64,000 nt of DNA from Apostichopus japonicus (GCF_037975245.1 NC_092577.1:29380398-29444397); one strand, 5' to 3'; shown: positions 27,201 to 38,391, numbered from the stretch's first letter. The notes: a model not told the origin generated them from the letters alone. Translations and numbers: made by a program.

Positions 27201-30200
27201 GCTAATGGTCTTTGTGGGTTTTTATTAACCATTAAAAAGCAAACTTACCAACACAAAATATCCCTTGGGTGAATGACTATTTCTGGTGATATATCTTTTC
27301 ATAGCCTGAAAATTTGTTTTAATACGTAATTTTGTACAGCCTCCAAATAAGTAATTGTTAGAAAACTCAGAGAAAGGCATACAGATTTGGTTATCATGTA
27401 TAAAAGACATTTCTCTTGAAAAGTATGGCATAGAATGAACACAGCAAATCCAAAGACCTATTCTCCAGATCAGAACAAGATATGATTGCATAAATAACTT
27501 GGTTTCATATCGATAAATGAGACCAGAATCAACCTTTCTTTCCCCTAGTTGGGTTTGTTTTATTGTCCCTAAACATGTTCCATTCTTGGTGTCTATAAGG
27601 ACTACGTTGCAGGGATGAGCCAGGGTTAAAATAAAAATCGCGTAAATTTGCAAAATTTGCGGTATAGGCTCCAGTTTGCGTATGCTACAGTGTGTTAGGA
27701 TAATAGCTTTTGTCCCCGAGATAGAAAAGAAATCATGGATATTCCGCGAATTCGCGGAAAAAGCTCATGCCTGACGTTGAAACTCAACATAACCACACAG
27801 CTCTGTGCTGACACACTGTAGGGTATTGTAAGACACCAGGCAAGATCGTAATGATATGGTTAAATGATACATCATCAAATTGAATATGTATGGAATGACT
27901 TTCCATTTATTTTTCTCAGGACGGATCTTGACGTAAAGATGGTTCTAGAGCAGGTCAGCCACCATCCACCAATCAGTGCCTTCCACATGTCGTCTCCTCA
28001 TTTTGTCTATCACGGTTCCGTCTACCCTAAACTAAAATTCTGGGGGAAGAACGTGGAGCTACAAACCAAAGGCGTGCTAACAGTAGAGTTGCCAAAGTGA
28101 GTCAAGAATTTCAAACCTTCTGCAATTTCTCCAACTGCCTATACACTTTTATGACAAGGATGCTAACCATTCAAAGTGTGTACAATTGGTTTAACCTCCT
28201 GTTTTTGACCTGTTTGTTGTAAATTAAACAAATTAATTAAACACAAAACATGACTTCTAGTGAAATAGAGAAAGGGACAAATTCTAACTAAACTAGGTCT
28301 CTTGGGAATGCAAAAAAACAAATGTAACGATTCTTCAAATCGATTCGTCTGAAAGGAGCAAAGGGTAATACGTTTGGAAGAGGAAATTTAACTTGCCCCC
28401 TTAGCTAAAGTTTATGTTTTGATAATATTTACCAATTTCCTGTCAGACTTGATAAGTAAAGTAGTTATAAAAAACCTTTACTGAATATATTAGCATACTT
28501 TGATTGAATTCCAAAACACCTGTTACAATCAAAACACGTTTAATAGTTTTGTGTCACTAAATTTTGTCACACAAAATGAAAGAGAAAGCCAATGGAGAAG
28601 TGAATACAATATTTTACTTTAGAGCTTAAAATACTGAAAGGGCCTTGACCTTTCTTTTGCAAGGACTGGTGAGTATCGAAAGGTGTAAATTGCATCCCTT
28701 ACTGCACAGTGTTTTCCTTATCTAAAAACCCCACAGTACTCTAATATAATAAACTTTCAAAAATGCTCTGTGCTTCATGAAGAATTGTGATTTTCATAAA
28801 AAAAAGAATCCTTCCTCTAGCATCCTAAACACCAATCAGTATCCATTGTTTTTTTTTAAATGACAGACATTCTGCTAGAGACCAACGATTTCTGCCAGAA
28901 GAAACTTGTGATAATTAACAACAGAAATTTGCAAGCTTTTGTTCAAATTTTAGGTCAACACGCACACCGGGCCAGGCTGTTGTCTGTGCTTGCTCACTTA
29001 GAATCCTCATACGCTTTATTGATTTTTACTGAATTTCAAACATGGAGTGCATAAATTTTCTCTCGTAAGATTCACGGCCGGGCACTTTCCCCTCGTTTTC
29101 CAACAAGAGTATGTATATCAGAAAATTTTACCCCCCCCCCCCAAAAGAAAATCATAAATATTGGTTGCTTTCAACTTTGTGACTGGTTAAGGACCAGTGT
29201 GGGATGTAAAATTTGATGATATGAATTATTCATGAGATTTAATCAACTGTATAATGAACACCTGGCAGGACTTGTTGATCACTTAACTGCAATGAGATAA
29301 TAAATAAAAGTATGAACAGGATAGGCAGCTGCTTTTTTTTATAAGTGTCACCAGGCTCCGTTGGCAAGTTATATATTTTTTGTTAAGATGCAAAAATCCA
29401 CCATATGGATTTGCTTTGAGTGGATTTTAGTAAGCAGCTCTGATACCTTTGCCCTTAGACAATTTTCATGATCATGATGAGAGAGAGATGTACTGCTGTT
29501 GCTTTCTAGGGTCTACATAATAATAATTAAAGGTCAAAGGTTATCTTCAGATTGTCACTTTAATTTTTTATTATTTTCCAGTCATTTCCAATTTTAAAAG
29601 CATATGAAGATTTAAAGTATTTACTGGAGAAAATTGTCCTAAATGATATAATTTAATTGTTTTGATTCAGTGAAGACTCTTTTGTATGAAAAAAAGGCTT
29701 TTTGTCTTCAAAGCTTTTGTTTGGTCTTCAGAAGGAATATATATTTTTGGCTAATATTAATTGGTAGTGTTGATGAATGGGTATCACATTTTTATTTGTT
29801 TCCTTTTTGGTCAGATATAACGAAGCCTACACGTGGCATAGTGTGGACACGGCTATTCATAACATCATTGTTGGCAAACTTTGGGTTGAGTTCTTCGGAC
29901 ACACGGAAATAGTCAACCACAGGACGGGACACAAGTGCTCTCTTAACTTCAGACCGGCAGGTTGGTTCGGTCGAGATCTCCACAAGGTCGATGGCTACAT
30001 TATAGACAAAAAGTAAGTCATGAATTAATAAATCAATAACTGTGTCATTGTCTTTTGCATAATCAGATCCATGACATTCAATATTTCGTCCAATATGTGA
30101 AACACACTTTGTATATATTTGAGAGTGCCGCCAATCTATATTTTACTGAACGGGGGTTCTTCAGTGTCTTTTTAGAATATTTCAGGACCGTCATTGGGTG

Positions 30201-33200
30201 GGGGGGGGCATGGTGGAGTTAATTACATTGCTCCCAGCCATTTAGCAGTGTGTTATATCTTAGCGTATCAATGTTTTTGTACTATGTTCTGTGTGCAGTG
30301 TTGGGTGGTGTGATAAGTGGTAGACCCCATAGTGAACTTGTATGGTTATACCATTGATGACAACTGTTAAGTCTGTTTCATTGAAACACGTTGGATTGTT
30401 TGCCTTAAGCTCTTCAATGCCCAAAAGTTGATGGGAAAAAAAGTTTGGAATATATTTGCATTTTAACTCTGTTTTAACTTGCTGGGTTCTGATTCCCTGG
30501 GTTTCTCTGTGATCCTTGAGGGTCCTTGTCTTTGAGGAATGTAGGCCAATCTAAGAACACATACTCATCCTTCTTGGCAGTACCTACCTTTGAAAGAAGG
30601 AGAAATTGTCAACCAAGTTTTGAGTTATGCTTCTTCTTCCAGTCCTTTCCAAATTTGTTTGTTATCTATGATGGAATGCTGAAGACCTGTGAGTTTTCTT
30701 TTTTTCTACAGGGGTAAAAAGTTACGGAAGGTGTTTGGAAAGTGGCCCGAGTACTTCTACTGTATGCCTGTCGACGCAGGCACGGAGAGTCAGAATGCGG
30801 AGACGCAGGGATGGGGCAACTTCTTCATCAGTACTAGTACATCATCACCTGTCGATAAGGTATTGATAACGTTTTTAGATATTATCAGATATGGTATGAC
30901 CAAGAACGAGGAGTCCTTCCTGGATAAATCTTGTCTAGTGTAACTGGTCTTGTAACTCACCACATGGTGATACCTGTAATGTCAATAACAGACTTATAAA
31001 TGTACACTATATTATTGAGCAAGGAACGTTACACATTTGCAATCAGACATGTGCATGGTGTAGCAGTGCTGGAGTCTCCCTGCACAGTTGAATATATAGC
31101 GCCCTCAAGTCAGAAAATAAGGTGCCAAATCTCCTCCATGACAGGATTATCCTTGCATCATTCTAACTACTCTGCAATCAAATTTAAAGTGTTTATAAAA
31201 CTGGAGCTGTGAAGATTTGAAAGGCCTAGATATTCCCTGTCAATATATATGATTAATTTGTTGTAGACCTTTTTGAGTTAGAGGTCATACTTTGGCTCTG
31301 ATGTACCTCATGTCTAGGAGTAGATACTGTAATAGCTAATCACTGATATGTAACTCATTCAATCGGAAGACTGACATTGTATTTGTGTTTGACGCACCAC
31401 TGCCATTACAGACACACTATTGACAAGGATTGATAATGTACTGACAGTGATTCAGGCATTGGTATGTTAATCTTTGATCTGGGAGATGAAGTCGTGTGTG
31501 TCTGCTGCGTCATCTAGCTGTGTTGGTACAAGAAACATTAGACTTTAACTAACTATGATAAAAGCCTTCTGTCAGAGTTTAGTGTTTAGGGATTTATTAG
31601 ATACGTTTGTTCATTAAAATAACAATGTTCCGGTTGTAGAATGGAGCTGGAAAAAACAACGTCTCAGTTTCATGAACGCAGAGGTGTTTTACCACAAAAG
31701 TCACCAAGTAGTGGACACGGGGGTGATGTTCTGTATTAACTATTGTTATGACACATGATCGTAAATAGCTTATGAATATAGAATGAAGTATATACTGCCT
31801 ACTTTATCATTTGTTTCTGAAGGCCTCTTACAAATACTGGATGGCCAACCAAGGTCTCTCTTAGCCGACAAATTCCAGCATGTTATCGTGAGATATGTTT
31901 CTTACGATGTTCATACATTCTGTACCAAAATGGAAACGAGAGACAAACAAGTGTGATGTCATAGATGTACAGCTAATCTAACCTTCAAAACATAAAGTGA
32001 AACATAAAGAGTAAAACATAAAGATAAGTGAAACCAAAAAAGATAAAAGAAATATTTGCTGGTAGTTATTCCATGTGTGACATCTGTGAGCTTCTCAAGT
32101 CCAAGTTTGGCACGAAATATAATCTTCAAATGAAGGTATCTTGAAATTGGCATGATGGGGTAGGTAGGTAGGTAGGTAGGAAATGAATGACTGTTACATC
32201 GGTCGCAATAAATATCTTTTCTTTTAACAGAGGTTGCCCCTAACCTGTAGGAAACTGCCTGGCCTTCTGAATCTCACACGATGCTATTCGAGTTTCCTCA
32301 GTGTGCGGTATGTTTAAGGTTAACAAATCAACTGCTGCCAAAGTTTGTTATAAATCCTTCCCACCTAATAACTTCACACCTTTTGAATTTTTTCAGATGC
32401 CAAGAAATTTGTCTGAATTTGTCCCAGAAGGCAAGATGGACCAAGCAGAATTGGTTTGGAAGAACAAACAGAGACCAGAGTACGCCAAAGATGTAAGTCA
32501 CCTCTAGAAAGTCATCAGGAATTTATTTATTTAATTATTTGGTCTCTGGTCATGGTTCTCGATAGAATGTGGCCGGTCTGTCATCATCAGGGTTTTGCTA
32601 TATAACTATGAGAAATTCTAAGAGGTTAAATTTTGGGAGTTTATGATGTGTTTGTGTATGTTTCCTTTGCAGTACTACAACTTCACCAATTTTACAATGC
32701 AACTGAATGAAATTGGTGAAGGTATCAAAGAGCAACTACCCGTCACTGACAGTCGTCTCAGGCCAGACATAAGGCATCTGGAGAACGGAGAAATTGGTGA
32801 GTAACTAACCCACAAGCTAAACTTCAAACCTAAAACTCTTCCTTGAGCAATCATATTTGGTCAGAAATTTACGTCTGTTTATTACCTTTATACTGGCTCT
32901 TGCAGTTGGCCTGCAGTTGAGGGTAATATTATTTTTATTTTATTATTTTTTTATATTTTTTTATAAGCTTAAAGACTCAATGTCCTTGTTTTCATGTAGG
33001 GGTACATTTACTTTACTCTCATGATTTCAAATATTTCAAAAAGATTTTTTAAATTTTTTTTATTGTTAGCCATTTTCTTTGTCAGTAATTTTGTCCTATT
33101 TCAGTTATCTTAACTTATAGATGCAAACCGACATTTTGAGTTAGTTTGTGTCCTGTGTGTTGTAAATATTAATACTGTATTCAATAGGGAGGATGTAACA

Positions 33201-34069
33201 GGGAATCAAACCTGTCCACATCCAACGGTTATGAAAGAAGAATAAAATGGAAGGCAACAGTGTAGAGAGATTTACTTAACAAAATAATGTAAAAAAGACA
33301 TCGATAAAGAATGTACAATAATTAGTCGAGTTAAGTCAAAGGTCCCTAATATTTGACAGTTTGTTCTGACTGAATTCCTGTTTAAAATCTGTGCAACAAT
33401 TAGTCCTAAAAAAGGGGGGGGGGGGAGGTTGTGAAAACAAACATTTAAGAAGCAGCATTTTTGTTTTGATTTTGGTCAAATATTCTGTACTATTCAATAC
33501 CATCAACTGACAGTGACAGTTCATCAACTTGACCAGTGTAAGTGAAGTCCAAAATATGACAGATATCTGTAGAACATTGGAATATTTCATTTTTCCTTCA
33601 AACTCAAACACTCAGTATTTTGGCAGCAAATGTTTCATTTATCACACAGAATCATTAAAGTAGTAACTAAATAATGTTCACATGGTGGGTAATCCATTAG
33701 CAAGATTGGGCATGCCTAAAGCTGGAGGGAGTTAAACAATCAAAAATACTTGGCAAAATATTCCATCCCAAATTGAAGGCATTGAAACCAATATATTAAA
33801 GGTTGTAAAACGGATGTGTGGGTAGACAGATGAAGTAAGAAGCAGAGATATTCAGAAAGATGTTGTCATCTCCAGATAATGCATCCTCTGAGAAACACAG
33901 GCTGGAGGAGAAACAGCGAGCCAGTCGGAAGAACAGGAACAAGACCCAGGCAGGATGGACTCCCGCTTGGTTCAAGGAAGGACGCAACCCACATTGTGGT
34001 GAGATGGACTGGTTATTCACAGAAGACTACTGGAATAGAGATTTTGCTAAATGTCCAGATATATTTTGA
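17658..34069 (+). CDS. OSBPL1A: Oxysterol-binding protein-related protein (ORP1/ORP2 subfamily), 3' nine exons
   Basis: Spliced gene, partial at the 5' end. The exons are 17658-18202, 18428-18638, 25627-25724, 27920-28096, 29815-30012, 30712-30859, 32397-32492, 32673-32796 and 33876-34069. All junctions are GT/AG and in phase, giving 596 codons and a TGA stop. Residues 1-35 look like a coiled coil. Residues 40-180 are Ser/Glu-rich, with an FFAT-like core at 74-80. From about 190 to 596 runs a full OSBP-related domain: [28 protein letters not shown], the family signature [10 protein letters not shown] (295-304, with the His pair that binds the PI4P headgroup), [21 protein letters not shown] and a C-terminal DYWNRDF..CPDIF. 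Such proteins move sterol or phosphoinositide between the ER and late endosomes or other membranes at contact sites. The FFAT-like motif and long N-terminus favour ORP1 over ORP2; that choice is inference. PH and ankyrin exons are not seen and may lie left of the window. Confidence 0.9.
18428..18638 (+). CDS. OSBPL1A: OSBPL exon 2 in window: start of the lipid-transfer domain
   Basis: Acceptor cgaacag|GAAG, donor AAA|GTAAGT; enters in phase 2 and ends in phase 0. It encodes [20 protein letters not shown] and [20 protein letters not shown], the lid and N-terminal part of the OSBP-related domain, very close to vertebrate ORP1/ORP2 as I recall them. Confidence 0.9.
19195..19281 (+). repeat. Purine-rich G/A tract
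   Basis: Nearly unbroken GGGA/GGAAG purine words directly left of hAT-like element 2. It could form triplex or quadruplex structures. Confidence 0.6.
19709..20397. repeat. Internal long direct repeats of hAT-like element 2
   Basis: A 183-bp block (TATTTTGTAAACTAATAATT onward) occurs at 19709-19893 and 20103-20285. A second block of about 112 bp (GCTAGCTGATTCCGACTAAT onward) occurs at 19984-20094 and 20284-20397. The copies are nearly identical, so the duplication is recent. Confidence 0.9.
20500..21720. repeat. ~290-bp tandem units rich in TGACCT/AGGTCA
   Basis: Diverged units share AACATTAATTGACCTTTGGT, GATCACATGACCGTTAAGTT and CAACTTGTCCCAAAATATCA. Long frames here are repeat artefacts. 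Confidence 0.85.
21822..21883. repeat. CA-rich microsatellite
   Basis: (CA)n interrupted by AAACACGCA variants. Confidence 0.9.
21894..21921. repeat. Imperfect hairpin GGTTCCTTTTGCTAAAGCAAGGAACC
   Basis: Arms GGTTCCTTTTGCT and AAAGCAAGGAACC. A matching GGTTCCTTGCG occurs at about 19881 in the opposite direction, so this may be the inner end of a nested element. Confidence 0.45.
22426..23249. other. Intron, no gene seen
   Basis: No exon or clear repeat recognised. Confidence 0.4.
23250..23850. repeat. ~75-bp tandem array, two sub-families
   Basis: The units read TGTGTGAATATTAGATGGTT, then GCAAGGGACACAAAGTTACA, then GAGCTTTATGGGGTACTG. The first five copies form one type; about four later copies (TTGGTCAGAATAACACAAAG) form a second. 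Confidence 0.9.
23870..24180. repeat. Compound array of TTGAGTGCA words and a ~60-bp unit
   Basis: A 9-10-bp word (ATTGAGTGCA or ATTGAATGCA) is repeated many times. It sits within a larger unit ending GATCATTCTATAGTACCTGA, present four times. Confidence 0.9.
24780..25626 (+). repeat. Tandem array of decoy 3' splice sites upstream of OSBPL exon 3
   Basis: Copies of an AG followed by TATG(T/C)AGCAG, the first ten bases of the real exon at 25627, occur at about 24805, 24837, 24979, 25077, 25186, 25295, 25404 and 25515. A further variant (TATGATGCAG) is near 24941. The later copies are spaced 109-112 bp and nearly identical. In most, the exon-like sequence runs into TATAG, an in-frame stop three codons after the first Ala. 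The unit includes the exon's own acceptor region. Confidence 0.88.
25627..25724 (+). CDS. OSBPL1A: OSBPL exon 3 in window: [14 protein letters not shown] segment
   Basis: Acceptor cctacag|TATGTAGCAG, donor GAG AG|GTAAGG; phase 0 in, phase 2 out. It encodes [20 protein letters not shown] and [12 protein letters not shown], a core sterol-tunnel element of the family. The true acceptor is the last of a series of near-identical acceptor copies lying upstream between 24.8 and 25.6 kb (see that entry). Confidence 0.9.
25725..27919. other. OSBPL intron
   Basis: No exon of the gene is missing here by protein continuity. A 142-codon minus-strand frame (27225-27653) has no recognisable family. An 18-bp palindrome is at 27742-27759. 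Confidence 0.5.
27920..28096 (+). CDS. OSBPL1A: OSBPL exon 4 in window: [10 protein letters not shown] signature
   Basis: Acceptor tttctcag|GACGG, donor CCA AA|GTGAGT; phase 2 to phase 2. It encodes [20 protein letters not shown] and [17 protein letters not shown]. The sequence EQVSHHPP is the invariant OSBP family signature and supplies the two histidines that contact phosphoinositide. Confidence 0.93.
28097..29814. other. OSBPL intron
   Basis: AT-rich, with a 12-base C run near 29130. No other feature seen. Confidence 0.5.
29815..30012 (+). CDS. OSBPL1A: OSBPL exon 5 in window: NEAYTW / HKVDGYI segment
   Basis: Acceptor ggtcag|ATATAACG, donor AA|GTAAGT; phase 2 to phase 2. It encodes [40 protein letters not shown] and [15 protein letters not shown], matching consecutive beta-strands of the OSBP-related domain. 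Confidence 0.92.
30013..30711. other. OSBPL intron
   Basis: Contains a G run near 30200. No other feature seen. Confidence 0.5.
30712..30859 (+). CDS. OSBPL1A: OSBPL exon 6 in window
   Basis: Acceptor tttctacag|GGGTAAA, donor GATAAG|GTATTG; phase 2 in, phase 0 out. It encodes [20 protein letters not shown] followed by a Gln/Thr/Ser-rich variable loop. In vertebrate paralogues this loop also varies in length. The reading frame runs open past the donor for about 28 codons, so an intron-retaining isoform would end at 30943. Confidence 0.85.
30860..32396. other. OSBPL intron
   Basis: No further exon is required by phase. A short (GTAG)n run is at 32158-32180. A missed exon of the variable loop cannot be excluded. 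Confidence 0.45.
32397..32492 (+). CDS. OSBPL1A: OSBPL exon 7 in window
   Basis: Acceptor ttttttcag|ATGCC, donor AAAGAT|GTAAGT; 32 codons, phase 0 to phase 0. It encodes [20 protein letters not shown] and [12 protein letters not shown]. The segment sits just before the [13 protein letters not shown] block, where related proteins have a Trp and a Pro-rich turn. It has no strong motif of its own; its support is splice phase and position. Confidence 0.75.
32673..32796 (+). CDS. OSBPL1A: OSBPL exon 8 in window: [10 protein letters not shown] / RLRPDI
   Basis: Acceptor cctttgcag|TACTAC, donor ATTG|GTGAGT; phase 0 in, phase 1 out. It encodes [20 protein letters not shown] and [18 protein letters not shown], the late conserved block of the OSBP-related domain. 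Confidence 0.92.
32797..33875. other. OSBPL intron
   Basis: T-rich (32930-33065) with a G run at 33413-33426. No exon seen. Confidence 0.5.
33876..34069 (+). CDS. OSBPL1A: OSBPL terminal coding exon
   Basis: Acceptor catctccag|ATAATGC, phase 1 in, TGA stop at 34067-34069. It encodes [20 protein letters not shown] followed by an aromatic tail ending [14 protein letters not shown], the typical C-terminus of ORP1/ORP2 proteins. Confidence 0.92.
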
Positions 34070-34734
34070 AGACAATCTTTCCGTAACGGTCGGTCGTCTT
34101 CTAACGAAACCTTGGAACAGGTATCTTCCTCGTCGCATCTCAGTAGGGTTATCTGCTTCCTTGCATTGATGCTGGGTCTACTTATTGTGACCTGGCAGAG
34201 CATAGAGGTATCTTAGATTAGAAGCCCAGAGTTGTCAGACGCTCATTTTAAAGAAGCGCTAGCTCAATGACACACCTACAGTAGACCATAGAATGATAAT
34301 CTATATCATTCAACCATTGATGGCTGCTCAAGTGGTTGCAGTGTTATTTAAGTTGGTGATAAGCTTTACAAAGTAGAATATTTCTACTAGGTAATATTTA
34401 TATTCCAATGTACAAAACAGAATTTCTTTTGAAAATGATTTATTAACCGCAGTGGAACATATTTCTGTCTGAATTAGGAGAATTGCTAACAGTAAAACTA
34501 ACAATCATCAGAGAATGTTTGTCACCCTACAAGGAATCATACCTCTTTGTGATATTGAACTGATAATGAGAGGATTGGTGGTCCTTTCTTTAAAGAAATT
34601 AACTCATGAATAACCACTTATTTACAGCTTGGAGTATTTCACTGGCAAACAAGTTTTCTTGCAAGTATCTCTAGCAGCCAGGGCTCACAGGGTTCATACC
34701 CACTGGTTGAGACAATCGATTGCATTTTGATAGT

Positions 34735-35265
34735 ACCTCCAATGATAGACTGAGTTTACCCATTGTTTAGAAGTGCAAGTCAGTGATAGACTGGGTGTAC
34801 CCATTGTTTAGAACTGTATTGTCAGTGATAGACTGGATGTACCCATTGTTTAGAAGTGCATGTCAGTGATAGACTGGGTGTACCCATTGTTTAGAAATGC
34901 ATGTCAGTGATAAACTGGGGTTACCCATTGCTTAGAACTGTATTGTCTGGGATAGACTGGGGTTACCCATTGTTTTGAACTGTATTGTCAGTGATAGACT
35001 GGATGTACCCATTGTTTAGAACTGTATTGTCAGTGATAGACTGGATGTACCCATTGTTTAGAAGTGCATGTCAGTGATAGACTGGGTGTCCCCATTGTTT
35101 AAAAATGCATGTCAGTGATAAACTGGGGTTACCCATTGCTTAGAACTGTATTGTTTGGGATAGACTGGGTGTACCCATTGTTTAGAAATGCATGTCAGTG
35201 ATAGACTGGGTGTACCCATTGTTTAGAAATGCATGTCAGTGATAGACTGGGGTAACCCATTGGTT
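34735..35265. repeat. ~43-bp minisatellite in the OSBPL 3' region
   Basis: About 12 copies of GTCAGTGATAGACTGGGTGT followed by ACCCATTGTTTAGAA(G/A)TGCAT. They alternate between two sub-types (TGCAT and CTGTATT endings). Confidence 0.93.
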
Positions 35266-35999
35266 AGAGTGACTTAAGTGACTTGGAATGTTTCAGTTGA
35301 TGACAGGTTTGTTGTGTTCATGTTTGAATTACTAGAAGGTGAATACACAAGTATCCATCACGTGAAAAGTTTGTTATTTTAGAGAAATCTATGCAAGTTG
35401 CTCTCCTCAACCTTAAATATTTTCTCTGTAGTCATCTAAGTTTTGAATTCTGTTCATTTTCATTTGATCATGATTCTGCAAGCAACTTTGGAAGCAGGAA
35501 TTTTACAAATCATTCTTAATGTCATGTTTCTTATTTTGGATACCCTAAACCTCAGGTTTACCCTCCATCATTGGTTTTTCTCTTGCATTAATGTGATTCA
35601 GTCCCTGCCCTCCCCCCTCCCGTTTTTGTGGAGTTATTAACCATGATTCATTCTATATATATATTAATTGTCGAGCTCGGAAAATTTGAGAGAAAAATTA
35701 TACTTTGGTTAGAATTGATGATGAGCTCTTGTAACAAATACACCTTATGTGTATTAAAGTCTTTCTTTGCTATTGGGATGGTGGGGGGGGGGGTGGGTGG
35801 ATCTCATATTGATTCCTGGAGATGAGTCCCTGATGGTCAGTATATCTGATCTAGCTTTACTAAAAACTTTTGTATCTGTATGATCCTTGACTTCGGTCTT
35901 GGTGACTGGTGATTATTCTTTTTTGATTTGTTTATTTCTGTTTTATCAGCTGCGTATAATTTCTAACAGTATAGTATTGTGCTTTCTCTCAATTCTTGA

Positions 36000-36005
36000 A
36001 ATAAA
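36000..36005 (+). terminator. Candidate polyadenylation signal AATAAA (OSBPL)
   Basis: AATAAA in plus orientation followed by a T/GT-rich stretch. It is the nearest good candidate after the stop that lies beyond the minisatellite. Confidence 0.35.
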
Positions 36006-36410
36006 TAGCTTTTGTGTATTTTGTTAAATTTTTTGCCAATTTGGATCAACTTTGCTTACGAGTAGAGAATGTTAGAGATATATATATACAAAAAAATTGG
36101 CCTTATTTGATCTTCGAAAGTATCTATGTAACTTTTGGGGAATTTATTCACCCCCACCCCCCCCCTCCTTAACACCATTAAGGATACATAAGTTGTGATA
36201 CTGATGTGTAACTCTGGTCTTATTACAATGATTGAAATTATGGATATCATGTGCTACATTACAATGTATGAAAAATCAAAAACATTGGTTAAAACAAAAC
36301 TAGCTATTGTCAACTATACCCCCATATCAATAGAGTTCACTTGACTATGGGAGGAATTAACTCGATGTAACCTTTGACCTTAATATCCTGTGACACTGAG
36401 GTCAGTCTAA

Positions 36411-36838
36411 AGGCCCGGTCACACTACAGCGATATTTTATCGGAATACGGTCTGATTTTTCTGATTTTAGGCCGAAGAGTGAGGTTTGTGGTAGTGAATG
36501 TAATGAGTGCAGTGGAATATTCGCATACCTACTCAAAATCTGAGGGGTTCTGGAACGGACTACATTCTGAAGTGACGTCACATCGAAAAACGATAAAAAT
36601 GGGAAGAGAAATCGGATAGCTATCCGATAAAAGGAAACGGAGTCAATATCAAAAGTTAGGAGAGGGCTATTCCACATCGGAATGGCTCAACAGAAAGCAA
36701 ATCAGGTCCTTTATCACTGTGACTAGAAGACCCGAACGAAAAACTGGCTGTTTCGATTCCTCCGGGGAAATCGGATAGTATCAGATAAAAAATCGGTATA
36801 GTATTCCGATAAAAAATCGGTATAGTGTGATCGACCCT
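36411..36838. mobile_element. PIF/Harbinger-like MITE
   Basis: The termini AGGCCCGGTCACACTA and TAGTGTGATCGACCCT are inverted with three mismatches and flanked by TAA on both sides. A 3-bp TWA duplication is the Harbinger hallmark. The interior is palindromic, with repeated ATCGG/CCGAT words. No transposase. Confidence 0.65.
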
Positions 36839-38033
36839 TAAGAAGCCATGCCAAATATCTGGCATAGGTTTTACAAGGCTGTTACTAGGTTTGTGCAAGT
36901 TCTACACTGATGCTTCATCAGATTGGTGTAGTACAGTTTTGATTTTTTTGGTAATTATGTCAATTCAAAAAGAAAATTCAATTGTATCCCAGAGTTGTTT
37001 GAAATTTTCCTACAGAGAACTTACCAGGAACTTATTGAGTAACAGAACACCTTTGTGTGAGAAACAGGTCCAAACTTGTAATACTTATTTTTGAATATCT
37101 ATACAAAATAGATGTTTTTGTTGTTGCAGAATTTGAATATATCCAAGTAACTTATAACTCTCCTTTAATAATTATAAGGATGGAGTCATTTTCATACAAG
37201 TTTTAGATTTTCAGATTTTTGAAATCATGATCTTGTACAGATGCATCACTGTTTAGTGTTAGTCGATATAAATTCAATAATTCTATCAAAATATTGTATT
37301 TCTATTTATATGCAGGCAAGGTTTTTGATAGCCAGCAGATTCAGTGACTGCCACGGTAACAACTGAATAATGTAATCATTTTAATGAGTATATTTTTATT
37401 AAAAACCATTGTAATCTTCTTCCCTAGATTTATTTTAAAAACTGAATTGAAGGAATTTGTACATCACTTTTTGGTGTGTGTGTCCCCATCTGTGGTAATT
37501 GGTGAATAAAGGACTTCCAGAGAAAATGGTTTTTTGGTCATTTATTTTAAGTTTACAACAAAGACTTCCAGAGAGACAAAATCTTTATTCATGCGCAGTT
37601 GTTTATGCATTCAAGTTATATTGCTGCAGAGAGAGACTTTACAAACATCATAGGAATATGCTTCAAGTTCCAACAAGGGTCAGAAACTTGATTTAAGAAA
37701 GAAGAATTCCTTTCAGCTGGTTAAACTCACAAAAGGTTTCCACATCTGTGAGCAAACAGACCAAGAATGTGTCAAACACGATATCATTTGCAAATGTAAC
37801 GTTGGCAAAGCATTCAGTTTCGTCCTAAACTACTCTACAATTTTGATATTAACATTACTTTGACTGCGCTCCCTCCCTCCTAGCCAAAGTAGTAATGAAT
37901 CACTTCAGTATGGCAGAGTCAAGTCTTTACCAGTAATGTTCCTAATGCGAGTTGAGTCACTAAACTTGAATCATTGCCTGAACCTCTGTGGCAGGAAAAA
38001 ACTTAACATATTTTGTAAGTTGGCTTCATTTAA

Positions 38034-38391
38034 AGGATGTGAAGACTCGCGCAAAAAGAAACGTCTAATGCCGGTTCTCTGACCTAGTTTCGAATGAGGT
38101 GTAACAGAAGTGTTAGACACCACCATCGATCCCAGAAAATACACACAGCTTGCTACTGTCGGTAATTAGACATTGGTGTACAGTCAGTACTTACAGCTGC
38201 GGTCAATACCCACAGCACAGTGTAAAAACGATACAGTGATGGACATCTCAGGTCCAGCGAAAGATAACAAGGTATCACGTTTCATTACTGTCTGCATTTT
38301 GTAGCGACACGAAAAAAACGTCACTTGCAAGCAACAGAAAGTTAACTTATTCAGATGGCCGCACATTGTTTGGGGCGAGTCTTCAATGCCT
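38034..38391. mobile_element. TTAA-flanked MITE, copy 1
   Basis: The element is flanked by TTAA at 38030-38033 and 38392-38395. The ends AGGATGTGAAGACTCGC and GCGAGTCTTCAATGCCT are inverted repeats. TTAA duplication is typical of piggyBac-type elements. It has a close copy at 52498-52857. No coding capacity. Confidence 0.82.

Larger units (their letters stand above)
34070..36020 (+). other. Probable 3' UTR of the OSBPL gene
   Basis: No coding potential follows the stop. The first well-placed AATAAA is at 36000-36005, followed by a GT-rich stretch. The UTR would then be about 1.95 kb and would contain the 43-bp tandem array at 34.73-35.27 kb. Another AATAAA lies at 37504-37509. The end point is inference. 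Confidence 0.35.
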
